A stretch of 64,000 bases of DNA, taken from positions 62,001-126,000 of the forward strand of contig CBDBGD010000008.1 in NCBI GenBank assembly GCA_965205235.1, read 5' to 3'. Numbering within the stretch: the stretch's first letter is position 1; each line of letters starts with the position of its first letter. The notes beneath the pieces were generated by a model. That model saw nothing but the letters and a program-made list of their open reading frames with translations. It had not been told where the DNA came from and ran no database searches. This document shows positions 26,155 through 35,099 of the stretch, in pieces. The stretch is from CBDBGD01 sp965205235. Lineage in GTDB: Bacteria > Chloroflexota > Dehalococcoidia > Lucifugimonadales > UBA1127. The translations under genes were made by a program, and so were the position numbers.

Positions 26155-27015
26155 ATGAGCACCATCCATGAAGGCACGAGCGGCAAGAACAGCAGCGGCG
26201 AGCGCCTAGCGGGCCTGCAACGGGTCACCGCTCCCCTGCACAGGCTCGTAGAGTCTCTAGCGTTCGAGTACTTCATCATTGCCGTGATCCTGGCCAATGC
26301 CGTCCTTCTGGGTCTGGGAACCTCCCCGCGCATCGAGCGAGAGTACGGGGACTGGCTGCACCTGGGCAACCGGGTCGCTCTGGGCATCTTCGTGGCTGAG
26401 GCGGCGCTCAAGATGCTCGCCCTGGCGCCGCGGTCCCACCGCTACTTCGCCTCCGGCTGGAACCTCTTCGACTTTGCCGTCATCGTCTTCTCCTTCATCC
26501 CCACCACGTCTGAGTTCGCCATGGTCTCCCGCCTGGCCCGGCTGCTGCGCATCGTGCGGCTCATCACGATGGTCAGGGAGCTGCGGGTCATAGTCTCGGG
26601 GCTGGTGCGCGCGATCCCCAGCGTGGGACACGTGATGGTGCTCATGAGCATCGTGGTCTACATCTACGCCATCATGGGCTACCACCTGTTCAGCGAGCAC
26701 GACCCTGAACATTGGGGAAGCCTGGGGGCGGCCGTGCTGACGCTGTTCGAGATCATCACGCTGGAGGGTTGGATCGACGTGATGGACGCCGTGAGGGACG
26801 TCTATCCCCTGGCGTGGCTGTACTTCATCAGCTTCATCGTTATAGGCACCTTTGTGGTCATCAACATGGTGATCGGCATCATCGTCAATAGCCTGGAGGA
26901 GGCCAAGTCCAGGGAGCGGTCGGCGTCCATGGACGAGCTGTTGGAGGAGGTCCGTGAGACAAGGGCGGCCCTGCGGCGCGTCGAGGAGCGGCTGGACGCA
27001 GAGACAAGGAAGTAG
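26155..27015 (+). CDS. Voltage-gated cation channel, single-domain bacterial Nav/Cav type
   Basis: 286 aa. Six transmembrane segments run from about residue 37 to 240. S4 (about 125-145) reads SRLARLLRIVRLITMVREL, with arginines every third position as gating charges. The pore loop is TLFEIITLEGWIDVMDA; its selectivity filter T202-L-E-G-W-I-D-V corresponds to TLESW in NaChBac. S6 holds FVVINMVIGIIVNSLEEAK. The C-terminal tail (about 260-286), ELLEEVRETRAALRRVEERL, is a heptad-type coiled coil that tetramerises these channels. It would conduct Na+ or Ca2+ on depolarisation. The glycine and following I-D-V make the filter look like the EGW-T-D-V filters of eukaryotic Cav domains, so calcium permeation is possible (inference). 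Confidence 0.9.
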   Translation: MSTIHEGTSGKNSSGERLAGLQRVTAPLHRLVESLAFEYFIIAVILANAVLLGLGTSPRIEREYGDWLHLGNRVALGIFVAEAALKMLALAPRSHRYFASGWNLFDFAVIVFSFIPTTSEFAMVSRLARLLRIVRLITMVRELRVIVSGLVRAIPSVGHVMVLMSIVVYIYAIMGYHLFSEHDPEHWGSLGAAVLTLFEIITLEGWIDVMDAVRDVYPLAWLYFISFIVIGTFVVINMVIGIIVNSLEEAKSRERSASMDELLEEVRETRAALRRVEERLDAETRK

Positions 27016-27075
27016 GGTGCTCGTGTCTACCCTCGTCGAGTTCGCTGTCCTTGCCCCGGCCAAGAGGAGTGCGGC

Positions 27076-27699
27076 ATGACCAAGCCTCCTCGGAGCGTGG
27101 TCGAGGAAGGCTACGATCGAGTAGCGGCGGAGTATTCACGCCTTGAGGGGGACAAGCAGTGGCCCAGGATGAGGTGGCTGCAGAAGGTCCTGGGGCGATT
27201 GGATGCAGGAAGTGCAGTGCTTGACCTGGGCTGCGGGTCCGGCGACCCGGCCGACATTGAGATTGCCAAGCTGCATCGGATTACCGGTGTGGACGTATCC
27301 GGAGCCCAGGTAGAGCTGGCGCGTCAGAACGTTCCCAGGGGAAAGTTCATCCACGGAGACCTCGGGGCGCTGGACTTCCCCGACGGGGCCTTCGACGCCG
27401 TGGTGTCCTTCTACACTCTGGAACATATTCCTCGAGAGCAGCATGAGGCAATTCTGAGGCGCATCCACCGTTGGCTGCGGCCCGGAGGGTGGCTCCTGTT
27501 CAGCCACGAAGACGGGGATATGGACGATGTCACCGGGCAGTGGCTTGGCGTTGCCATGTTCTTCAGCGTCTTTGATGCCGAGACCATGAGAGGAATGGTG
27601 CGGGACGCCGGCTTCGAGCTTGTCGAGACGGCTGTGGAAAGCCAGCTGGAGCAGAACAGAGAGATTCCCTATCTCTGGGTGGTGGCCCGGAGGAAGTGA
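27076..27699 (+). CDS. Class I SAM-dependent methyltransferase
   Basis: 207 aa with GAGGAG before the ATG. Motif I is VLDLGCGSGDPADIEIAK (about residues 49-66); ITGVDVSGAQVELARQN carries the acidic residue that binds the SAM ribose; GALDFPDGAFDAVVSFYTLEHI is motifs II/III; then LRPGGWLLFSHED. It is a methyltransferase_11/25-type small-molecule enzyme, with substrate unknown. It follows the channel gene by 60 bases on the same strand and could share its transcript, without a functional link that can be read from sequence. Confidence 0.88.
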   Translation: MTKPPRSVVEEGYDRVAAEYSRLEGDKQWPRMRWLQKVLGRLDAGSAVLDLGCGSGDPADIEIAKLHRITGVDVSGAQVELARQNVPRGKFIHGDLGALDFPDGAFDAVVSFYTLEHIPREQHEAILRRIHRWLRPGGWLLFSHEDGDMDDVTGQWLGVAMFFSVFDAETMRGMVRDAGFELVETAVESQLEQNREIPYLWVVARRK

Positions 27700-27748
27700 C
27701 CTCCAGCTCCGCTGCCCCGCCCATCGTAGTCCCGCGCCCCTTCTGTGC

Positions 27749-27754
27749 TACAAT
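27749..27754 (+). promoter_or_regulatory. -10 box TACAAT before the hydroxyacid dehydrogenase gene
   Basis: TGCTACAAT (extended -10 form TG-C-TACAAT), 46 bases upstream of the ATG at 27801. -35 not evident. Confidence 0.45.
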
Positions 27755-27800
27755 CCTGGCGTCTTTACCTATGACCGCTCCACAGCCTGGGAGTTGACGA

Positions 27801-28703
27801 ATGGGCCTGCGGACCATTGCAATCCTGAGCCCCGGCGACATGGGCCACGGCATCGGAAAGGCCCTGGTGGAGCGCGGGTTCGACGTGACTACTTGCCTGA
27901 CCGGCCGGAGTCAGCGGACCCAGGATTTGGCGGAGCAGGCCGGCATGCGCGACGCGCCTTCGCTTGAAGACATGGTCGTGCAGGCCGACCTCATCATGTC
28001 GATCCTGGTGCCGGCGCAGGCCGTAAACGTGGCGAGGGCGGTGGCGGATGCGATGCGGGCCACCGGCGCGCCTCGCCCGTACGCCGACTGCAACGCAGTC
28101 TCTCCCATGTCGGCGTCCGTCATGGCCTCGATCATCGGCGAGCCGGGCGGCGACTACATCGACGCTGGAATCATCGGCGGCTCGCCGGCGCGAGGCGCCG
28201 TGCCGCGCCTCTACACGTCAGGCCCCCGCGCTGCGCTCATGGACGAGCTTGACGGAGTGGACATCGTCGTCAGGAACCTGGGACCGGGCGCCGCGAGCGC
28301 ATCGGGGCTCAAGATGTGCTATGCCGCCATGACGAAGGGGACGAACGCGCTTCGCGTGGCGATGCTGACCGCTGCGGAGACCCTGGGCCTGTACGACGAG
28401 CTGATCGCGGAGCTTGCCGAGAGCCAGGGGGAGGCGCTTGCCGCCATGGAGTCCGGCATACCCGCACTGCCCGCGAACGCAGGCCGCTGGATCGGGGAGA
28501 TGGAAGAGATAGCGGCGACCTTCGAGGCGGCAGGCGTGACGCCCGGCTTCCACCAGGGAGCGGCGGAGATCTTCCGGCTGCTGGCCTCCACGCTCTTTGC
28601 GGCGGAGAGCCCGGAGACCATCGACCGCACCAGGACCCTGCGAGATACGATCCGGGCCACGGCCGGACGCCTGCACGAACACCCGGCCGTTCCCACCTGT
28701 TGA
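27801..28703 (+). CDS. NAD(P)-dependent 3-hydroxyacid dehydrogenase-like protein with DUF1932 C-terminus
   Basis: 300 aa. The N-terminal Rossmann domain opens TIAILSPGDMGHGIGKALVE, the G-x-G-D-M-G-type motif of 6-phosphogluconate dehydrogenase-like NAD-binding domains. Next come ADLIMSILVPAQA and ADCNAVSP. YIDAGIIGGSPARGAVPRLY is the substrate-loop region. SGLKMCYAAMTKG supplies the lysine at the catalytic position of beta-hydroxyacid dehydrogenases. The all-helical C-terminal part (about 190-300) matches DUF1932. It probably oxidises a 3-hydroxy acid. A TACAAT box lies at 27749-27754. Confidence 0.85.
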   Translation: MGLRTIAILSPGDMGHGIGKALVERGFDVTTCLTGRSQRTQDLAEQAGMRDAPSLEDMVVQADLIMSILVPAQAVNVARAVADAMRATGAPRPYADCNAVSPMSASVMASIIGEPGGDYIDAGIIGGSPARGAVPRLYTSGPRAALMDELDGVDIVVRNLGPGAASASGLKMCYAAMTKGTNALRVAMLTAAETLGLYDELIAELAESQGEALAAMESGIPALPANAGRWIGEMEEIAATFEAAGVTPGFHQGAAEIFRLLASTLFAAESPETIDRTRTLRDTIRATAGRLHEHPAVPTC

Positions 28704-28745
28704 CGCGTGGCGGGCAAAGGGCCAAGAGCACTCAGGAGTTGATCA

Positions 28746-31700
28746 ATGTACTTTGACTGGCGACTGTTCGAGCTGACCCGCGGCGTGAGGCTTCGGATCC
28801 TGTTCGCTGCCGCGCTGGGCCTGATCGCGGTGGGCGCCGGCGTTGCTCGACTGGCCGTCTCAGGCGTCATCATCTATCGGGTCATCACCGGGCAGGCGGG
28901 ATTCTCCGCGCTCCTGGCGCCGCTGCTGGTCATTGCGGCGCTCATCGTCGCCCGCAGCGTCTTCCAGTACTGGCAGAACGCGGTGAGCCATCACACCGCG
29001 AACATCGTCAAGATCAGGCTGCGTGAGCAGGTCTACGAGCACGCGCTGCGGCTCGGCCCTGGGTACGCCGACCGGAATCGGACGGGCGACGTCGTCCTCA
29101 CCATCGTGGAGGGCATCGAGAAGCTGGAGACGTTCTTCGGCCAGTACCTGTCGCAGATCATCGTCTCCGCCATCGCCCCCATCGCCATCTTCCTCTACAT
29201 GGTCACGCTGGACCCCTACATCGCGCTCATCTTCCTGCTGTTCGCCTTCCTCGCGCTGGTGGTCCCCGCCATGTTCTACCGGTGGAACCGGGACAGCAGC
29301 TACCGGCGCCGCCAGTCCTACGGCGCTCTGGGGTCTGACTTCCTGGATAGCGTCCAGGGACTGGCGACGCTCAAGGCGTTCGGGCAGAGCAAGAGCCGGG
29401 GCAGGGCCCTGGCGCAGCGCGCTCACCACCTCTACAAGAGCACCATGGGCGTGGTGGCCGCCAACGGGGCCACCAGCGGCGCATCGATCTTCTTCATGGC
29501 GACGGGGGCGGCGATAGCCCTTGCCGTGGGGGCGGTCCGCGTCAGCGGCGGCGACATGGAGTTGCGGCCGCTGCTCATCGTGCTGATGCTGGGCGTCGAG
29601 GTGTTCAGGCCCATGCGGGAGCTGACCAACCTCTACCACCAGGGCATGACCGTGCTCTCGTCGGCGCACAGTGTCTTTGGCATGATGGACGAGCCGGCCA
29701 CAATCCTCGAGTCCGAAACCGCCGCGGCGCAGCCGGCGCCCGACATCAGCCCGGAGGTCTCCTTCGAGGGCGTGACGTTCGGGTACGACAGTGGTCACCG
29801 GCCCGCCCTCAATGACGTGTCGTTCGATCTGCGCAGGGGCGAGACCCTTGGCGTCGTCGGCGCCAGCGGGGCGGGAAAGTCGACGCTGGTCTGGCTGATG
29901 TACCGGTTCTACGACCCGCAGGCCGGCTCAATCAAGCTCGGCGGGCATGATCTCCGCGATCTCCCGCTGGACGTGCTCAGGGACAACATATCGGTCGTCA
30001 CCCAGGACACGTACCTGTTCCATGGCACCGTCGCCGACAACCTGCGTTTCGGCAAGCCGGACGCGACGCAGCAGGAGCTGGAGGAGGCCGCCCGCGCCGC
30101 CAACGCCCACGAGTTCATCGCCCACCTGCCCCACGGCTACGACACCGTGGTGGGCGAGCGGGCGGTACGGCTGTCGGGCGGTCAGCGCCAGCGGCTGGCG
30201 ATCGCGCGGGCGCTGCTGAAGGACACGTCGATCCTGCTGCTGGACGAGGCGCTCTCCAGCGTGGACGCGGAGAACGAGTCCGTCATCCAGGCCGCCCTGG
30301 ACCGCCTGATGGAGAACCGGACGACGCTCATCATCGCGCACCGCCTTTCCAGCGTCATCAAGGCGGACCGCATCCTGGTGCTGGACGAGGGCCGGGCCGT
30401 GGAGATCGGGTCGCATGCCGAGCTGATGGCCGCCGACGGGACCTACGCCGGTCTCATGCGCCAGCAGGCCCAGATGGGCATGATCGACCTGGCCGCGTTT
30501 GCCGCCCCCGAGCGGGTGCGGGCCAACGTCTCCGTCGACCACGTCTCCGACCTCCACCTGTCCGGCGGCCACGGGCACCATCATCACGCGCCGTCCCGCT
30601 CCCACCGCGGCGGCGAGGCGGTCAATATCCGGTCACTTAATGTTTGGGTCAGGCTGTTCGGTCTGGTGGGCCCGGTCAAGTTCCAGTTCATGGGAACACT
30701 CCTGCTGGGGCTGCTGCACCACGGCTCCGTCATCCTCCTGGGGGCGTTCAGCGCGCTCCTGGTGGGGGCGGTATTCCGCGACGAACCCCTCACCACGTTC
30801 CTTGTTCTCGTGTGCGTCTTCGCGCCGCTTTCGGCGCTGTTGTTCTACCTGGAGTCGTGGCAGGCGCACGACATGGCCTTCCGGCTGCTGGCGAAGATGC
30901 GTGTCGACCTCTACGAGAAGCTGGAGCCGCTGGCGCCGGCCTACATGGTGCGACGCCGCTCCGGCGACTTCATCAGCGTCGTCGGCGGCGACGTGGAGAC
31001 CGTCGAGTTCTTCTTCGGCCACGCCGTGTCGCCGATGATCGTTGCGGTCTTGATACCAGCCGGGCTGCTGGCGGCGTTGGCCGTCATTTCGTGGCCCATC
31101 GCCGTCGTCCTTGCGCCGTTCCTCGTGGCGGTCGCCATCAGCCCGTTCTTCGCCAATGCCCGCATCGAGCGGCTGGGCATGGAAATCCGCGGTCGCATCG
31201 GCGAGATCCACGCCTACATGGTCGATAGCATCCAGGGCATGCGTGAGATCGTCGCATTCGGGCGCGGCCCCGACCGCAACCGGGAGTTGACCGAGAAGGG
31301 CTGGGATTACGCCGGTCACCTGGTACGGTTCCAGAAGTCGCAGGCGTCCCAGATAGGCTTCATCGAGGCCATGATGGGGCTCGGCGGGCTGGCGGTCCTG
31401 GCGATGGGCGTCTGGCTGGTGCTCGAGGGACAGATCGCACGGACCGAGCTGCCGCTGGTCAGCGTACTGGCCCTGGCGTCGTTCAGCCCGGTCACCGAGC
31501 TGGCGCGCACGATGAAGCAGATGATGGAGACGCTGGCAGCGTCCCGGCGCATCCTGGCCGTGCACGACGAAGCCGTGCCGGTGCAGGACGGCCCCGGCGT
31601 GGCGCACCTCGCCGACGAGGCTGCCTCGGGCAGGCCGTCCATCGACTTCGACGACGTGGCGTTCGCGTACTCGGACGGCGACCCGCAGGCGCTGGTCGAC

Positions 31701-32381
31701 GTGTCGTTCGGCATAGGCTCGGGGCAGACTGTGGCCATCGTGGGCCGTTCGGGCGCGGGCAAGACGACGGTCGCCTATCTCATGATGCGCTTCTGGGACC
31801 CGGACCGGGGCGACATCGCCCTGCAGGGCCACAGCCTGGACGAGCTGCTGCTCGATGACCTGCGCGGCCGAATGGCCCTTGTCGCTCAGGACACGTACCT
31901 GTTCAACGACACCATCCGCGAGAACATCCGCCTTGGACGGAACGACGCCACGGACTCGGAGGTGGAGGAGGCCGCGAGGCAGGCCAACGCCGAGGAGTTC
32001 ATCGAGTCGTTCCCGGACGGCTACGACACCCGCGTCGGGGAGCGGGGAATGCAGCTATCGGGTGGTCAGCGACAGCGTATCGCGATTGCCCGGGCAATCC
32101 TCAAGAACGCCCCGGTGCTGATCCTGGACGAGGCCACGTCGCACCTGGACGCCATCAGCGAGGCGACCGTGAGGGAGGCGCTCGACCGGCTCATGACCGG
32201 CAGGACGACGATTGTGATGGCCCACAGGCTGTCGACCATCCGCGACGCGGACAACATCCTGGTGCTCGATGAGGGCGTGGTCGTCGAGCAGGGCAAGCAC
32301 GAGGAGCTGCTTGCTCGCGGTGGGCTGTACGCGCAGCTTGTGGCGACGCAGATGCAGGGACAGAGGGCGGCCCCGAGCTAG
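28746..32381 (+). CDS. Fused full-length ABC exporter (TMD-NBD-TMD-NBD), CydDC/MsbA-like
   Basis: 1211 aa, twice the usual half-transporter. Half 1: six helices (about 1-310) with EGIEKLETFFGQYLSQ in the loop; Walker A GASGAGKST near 370, LSGGQRQRLAIA near 475, LLLDEALSSVD near 496 and AHRLSS. Half 2: TMD about 630-940; Walker A GRSGAGKTT near 1000, LSGGQRQRIAIA near 1103, LILDEATSHLD near 1124 and AHRLST. Both ATP sites look complete, with glutamates after Walker B. A linker (about 605-620) holds G-H-G-H-H-H-H, a possible metal-binding patch. The E-K-L-E-T-F-F-G / E-T-V-E-F-F-F-G loops recall the CydD and CydC subunits that export thiols for cytochrome assembly. The convergent ctaB-ctaA genes overlap it by four bases. 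Substrate unproven. Confidence 0.9.
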   Translation: MYFDWRLFELTRGVRLRILFAAALGLIAVGAGVARLAVSGVIIYRVITGQAGFSALLAPLLVIAALIVARSVFQYWQNAVSHHTANIVKIRLREQVYEHALRLGPGYADRNRTGDVVLTIVEGIEKLETFFGQYLSQIIVSAIAPIAIFLYMVTLDPYIALIFLLFAFLALVVPAMFYRWNRDSSYRRRQSYGALGSDFLDSVQGLATLKAFGQSKSRGRALAQRAHHLYKSTMGVVAANGATSGASIFFMATGAAIALAVGAVRVSGGDMELRPLLIVLMLGVEVFRPMRELTNLYHQGMTVLSSAHSVFGMMDEPATILESETAAAQPAPDISPEVSFEGVTFGYDSGHRPALNDVSFDLRRGETLGVVGASGAGKSTLVWLMYRFYDPQAGSIKLGGHDLRDLPLDVLRDNISVVTQDTYLFHGTVADNLRFGKPDATQQELEEAARAANAHEFIAHLPHGYDTVVGERAVRLSGGQRQRLAIARALLKDTSILLLDEALSSVDAENESVIQAALDRLMENRTTLIIAHRLSSVIKADRILVLDEGRAVEIGSHAELMAADGTYAGLMRQQAQMGMIDLAAFAAPERVRANVSVDHVSDLHLSGGHGHHHHAPSRSHRGGEAVNIRSLNVWVRLFGLVGPVKFQFMGTLLLGLLHHGSVILLGAFSALLVGAVFRDEPLTTFLVLVCVFAPLSALLFYLESWQAHDMAFRLLAKMRVDLYEKLEPLAPAYMVRRRSGDFISVVGGDVETVEFFFGHAVSPMIVAVLIPAGLLAALAVISWPIAVVLAPFLVAVAISPFFANARIERLGMEIRGRIGEIHAYMVDSIQGMREIVAFGRGPDRNRELTEKGWDYAGHLVRFQKSQASQIGFIEAMMGLGGLAVLAMGVWLVLEGQIARTELPLVSVLALASFSPVTELARTMKQMMETLAASRRILAVHDEAVPVQDGPGVAHLADEAASGRPSIDFDDVAFAYSDGDPQALVDVSFGIGSGQTVAIVGRSGAGKTTVAYLMMRFWDPDRGDIALQGHSLDELLLDDLRGRMALVAQDTYLFNDTIRENIRLGRNDATDSEVEEAARQANAEEFIESFPDGYDTRVGERGMQLSGGQRQRIAIARAILKNAPVLILDEATSHLDAISEATVREALDRLMTGRTTIVMAHRLSTIRDADNILVLDEGVVVEQGKHEELLARGGLYAQLVATQMQGQRAAPS

Positions 32382-33280
32382 CCCAGCACCCCGTTCCAGC
32401 CGACTGATCCGTCGACTGCTATCGCGGCGAAGAGCAGTGTGAGGTAGGTCAGCGAGTAGAGGTACGTCCCCAGCGCGCCCTGGATCCCCGGACGCCTCAG
32501 CAGGCGCACCGCGTAGTAGATGAACAGCAGTCCCAGCGCCACCGCGACGCCCAGGTAGAGCCATCCGACCGCCTGGGTGACGACGAAGAGGCACGTCAGC
32601 ACCAAGAGCAGGATGGTGTACAGGAAGATGTTCCTCTTGGTCTCGGCGACGCCCACCACAACCGGGAGCATGGGCACCCCCGCCCTCGCGTAGTCGTCCT
32701 TCAACAGCAGCGCCAGCGCCCAGAAGTGCGGCGGCGTCCAGAAGAAGATGATGGCGAACATGTAGGCCGCCGGAAGCCCCAGGCTGCCGGTCACCGCGGC
32801 CCAGCCGATGACGGGAGGCAGCGCCCCGGCCGCGCCGCCGATGACGATGTTCTGCGGGGTAGTCCGCTTCAGGCCCATCGTGTAGACGAAGACGTAGAAG
32901 AGGGTGGCGCACAGTGTCAGGACAGCGCTCAGTGGGTTGGCCAGCGTGAAGAAGAGGATGAATGCGATGAGGTTCGTTACGAGCCCGAACAGCAGCGCGC
33001 CCCGCGGTTTCACTCGCAGCGCGGGCACGGGGCGGTTCCTCGTCCTTCGCATCCGGGCGTCGATGTCCCTGTCGAGGAAGTGGTTCAGCGCGTTCGCGCC
33101 GGCGGCCGCCAGCGCGCCGCCGCCGGCCACGACCAGGGCCAGCGTCAGGCCGGGTGGGCCCTCGGCGGCGAGGAACATGCCGCACAACGCCGTGAACACA
33201 AGCAGCAGGACGATGCGCGGCTTGCTCAGGCTCAGGTAGTCCCTGAGGACGCTCCTAGGAGTGGAGACGTGGGTCGTCAC
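32378..33280 (-). CDS. ctaB: Protoheme IX farnesyltransferase (heme O synthase)
   Basis: 300 aa. It adds a farnesyl group to heme b to give heme O. The first loop holds the UbiA-type motif ALNHFLDRDIDARMRRTRNR (about residues 64-83), the prenyl-diphosphate/Mg2+ site. The second conserved loop has LLLKDDYARAGVPMLPVV (about 187-204). Nine hydrophobic helices are visible. It starts four bases inside the end of ctaA (33277-33280), so the two are translationally coupled. It also overlaps the stop of the convergent ABC exporter by four bases. With ctaA it implies a heme-A-containing terminal oxidase. Confidence 0.95.
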   Translation of the reverse strand: MTTHVSTPRSVLRDYLSLSKPRIVLLLVFTALCGMFLAAEGPPGLTLALVVAGGGALAAAGANALNHFLDRDIDARMRRTRNRPVPALRVKPRGALLFGLVTNLIAFILFFTLANPLSAVLTLCATLFYVFVYTMGLKRTTPQNIVIGGAAGALPPVIGWAAVTGSLGLPAAYMFAIIFFWTPPHFWALALLLKDDYARAGVPMLPVVVGVAETKRNIFLYTILLLVLTCLFVVTQAVGWLYLGVAVALGLLFIYYAVRLLRRPGIQGALGTYLYSLTYLTLLFAAIAVDGSVGWNGVLG

Positions 33281-34305
33281 GATGCTGTCCCCCCGGCCCC
33301 GGCGAGCGCCGGAGCGGGCTCACGGGACAAGCTGTGCAACGTCGCCAGGCCCACCACTGCGGCCCATAGCAGCGTGGCGCCCCCCAGGTGAGCGGCCCGC
33401 ATCGCGACGGTGAAGTCGGCCCAGACCGTGAAGGCGCCCAGGAGCGTCTGACCGCCCATCGCAACGATGACCAGCCACGCGATGGAACGGACGGAGGTGG
33501 GTGTTCCACGCCTGAGCACCATGATCGCCGCGGCGATGACCACGACCCCGGCCAGAGCCGAGAGCAGGCGGTGGCCCATGTGTATCGCGAACGCCGTGCC
33601 TTCCGGCATCAGGCTGCCGTTGCACAGCGGCCACGTGTCGCAGGAGGCGCTGGCGCCGTAGCCCACCATGTACGAGCCCGACAGGATGACGAGGAAGGTG
33701 CCCGCAACCGCTGTGTGGGCCAGCGCCTTGGGCCACTTCGAGCGGCCAGCCTCGTGCGCGCCGTCCACTGCGGCCGGCCACGACGCCAGCGTGACGACGA
33801 CCATGCAAGCGACGACGCCCTGTGCGAGCCCAAGGTGGATGAGGCGCACCCACCACGCCAGCTCCGTCCAGACCACGACGGCGCCCAGCAAACCAGCCGC
33901 GAGGACCAGGATTCCGCCAACAACGCTGGGGAGCAGCACTCGGCTCTCGGCCCGATGGCGGCGCACCGCCAGCACCGCCACGGCCAGCGCGAGCAGCCCC
34001 ACGACGGAGCCCACCAGGCGATGGCTGAACTCGACGAGGGGCGCCCGTTCGAAGACTGGGATGATTCGCCCGTCGCACAGGGGCCAGTCCGGGCACCCCA
34101 GGCCGGAGTCGGTAACCCGCACGACGCCGCCCAGCGTCACCTGCGTGACGGCGACGAGGAGCGCGGCAAGTGCGAAATACGGGAGAGCGCTGCGGGACAG
34201 GAGGCCGTTGCGTAGCTGCTGCACGGGCGTTAGCGTATACCCACGTACCAGACCCGAGACGTAAGGACCGGAGAGACTGCGATACGAACGTGCTTCACGT
34301 GGCAT
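33277..34305 (-). CDS. ctaA: Heme A synthase, COX15/CtaA family
   Basis: 342 aa, eight hydrophobic helices in two four-helix halves. Half 1 has GGVVRVTDSGLGCPDWPLCD, the characteristic loop with two cysteines, then EFSHRLVGS. Half 2 has GYGASASCDTWPLCNGS and HMGHRLLSA. The paired His residues of the EFSHR and HMGHR helices are the heme ligands of the family. It oxidises the heme O methyl group to formyl, giving heme A for aa3/caa3 oxidases. The N-terminal 30 residues before the first helix are not conserved, so a slightly later start is possible. Confidence 0.94.
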   Translation of the reverse strand: MPREARSYRSLSGPYVSGLVRGYTLTPVQQLRNGLLSRSALPYFALAALLVAVTQVTLGGVVRVTDSGLGCPDWPLCDGRIIPVFERAPLVEFSHRLVGSVVGLLALAVAVLAVRRHRAESRVLLPSVVGGILVLAAGLLGAVVVWTELAWWVRLIHLGLAQGVVACMVVVTLASWPAAVDGAHEAGRSKWPKALAHTAVAGTFLVILSGSYMVGYGASASCDTWPLCNGSLMPEGTAFAIHMGHRLLSALAGVVVIAAAIMVLRRGTPTSVRSIAWLVIVAMGGQTLLGAFTVWADFTVAMRAAHLGGATLLWAAVVGLATLHSLSREPAPALAGAGGTAS

Positions 34306-34358
34306 CCACCCTTCGGATCATCGCTCTCCGTTCGTTCGGTGGCCTTCATGCGTCATGG

Positions 34359-34364
34359 TACAAT
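34359..34364 (+). promoter_or_regulatory. -10 box TACAAT before the O-methyltransferase gene
   Basis: ATGGTACAAT, 103 bases upstream of the ATG at 34467; the intervening leader is untranslated. Confidence 0.4.
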
Positions 34365-34466
34365 ACCACATCGAAAGCGCCGGATGCCTAGGGTACAGCG
34401 TCCCGTGAAGCATCGAAATTCGTCGCAGCCAACACCGCACATCTGGCAACACTGGAGGAGCCGCCG

Positions 34467-35099
34467 ATGACGCCCACCCGCGAGCAGCTGGACGAGTACG
34501 CCCTCAAGCACACAACGCCGCTGCCGTCCCACCTCGCCGAGCTGGTCGCTTTCACGCGACAGAACATGGAGAGGGCGGGGATGCTCTCCGGCCCGGTGGA
34601 GGGGACGCTGCTGCAGTTCCTGGTCTGGGCCACCGGCGCCCGCCGCATCCTGGAGGCGGGCTGCTTCACCGGCTTCAGCGCGCAGATGATGGCCGCCGTC
34701 CTGCCGGACGACGGCAAGATCATCACCTGCGAGATAGACCCCGACACCGCCGCCATCGCCCAGCAGCACTTCGACCGCGGTCCCAACGGGCACAAGATCG
34801 AACTGCGAATCGGGCCCGCCATCGACACGATGCGTTCGCTCGAAGGGCCGTTCGACCTTGTGTTCATCGACGCCGACAAGAAGCCGTACGCCGACTACTA
34901 CGAGCGCGCCATGGAGCTGATCTCCGACCGCGGGCTGATCGTCGTCGACAACGTCCTCTGGGGCGGCTCCGTGCTCGACCCGCAGAGCGACTCCGCCAGG
35001 ACCATGGCCGATTTCAACGCACGCGTTGCCAATGACGACAGGGTCACGCAGGTCATCCTGACCGTCCGCGACGGCGTCATGCTGATTCGGAAGGTCTGA
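34467..35099 (+). CDS. SAM-dependent O-methyltransferase, CCoAOMT/COMT family
   Basis: 210 aa with GGAGGAG before the ATG. RRILEAGCFTGFSAQMMAAVL (motif I, about 57-77), ITCEIDPDTAAIAQQHF, and FDLVFIDADKKPYADYYERA (metal-binding Asp-x-Asp) are followed by LIVVDNVLWGGSVLDPQ, whose D-N completes the divalent metal site. This is the cation-dependent methyltransferase_3 family, acting on vicinal hydroxyls such as catechols. Its last 23 bases overlap the end of the convergent ROK gene. Confidence 0.93.
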   Translation: MTPTREQLDEYALKHTTPLPSHLAELVAFTRQNMERAGMLSGPVEGTLLQFLVWATGARRILEAGCFTGFSAQMMAAVLPDDGKIITCEIDPDTAAIAQQHFDRGPNGHKIELRIGPAIDTMRSLEGPFDLVFIDADKKPYADYYERAMELISDRGLIVVDNVLWGGSVLDPQSDSARTMADFNARVANDDRVTQVILTVRDGVMLIRKV

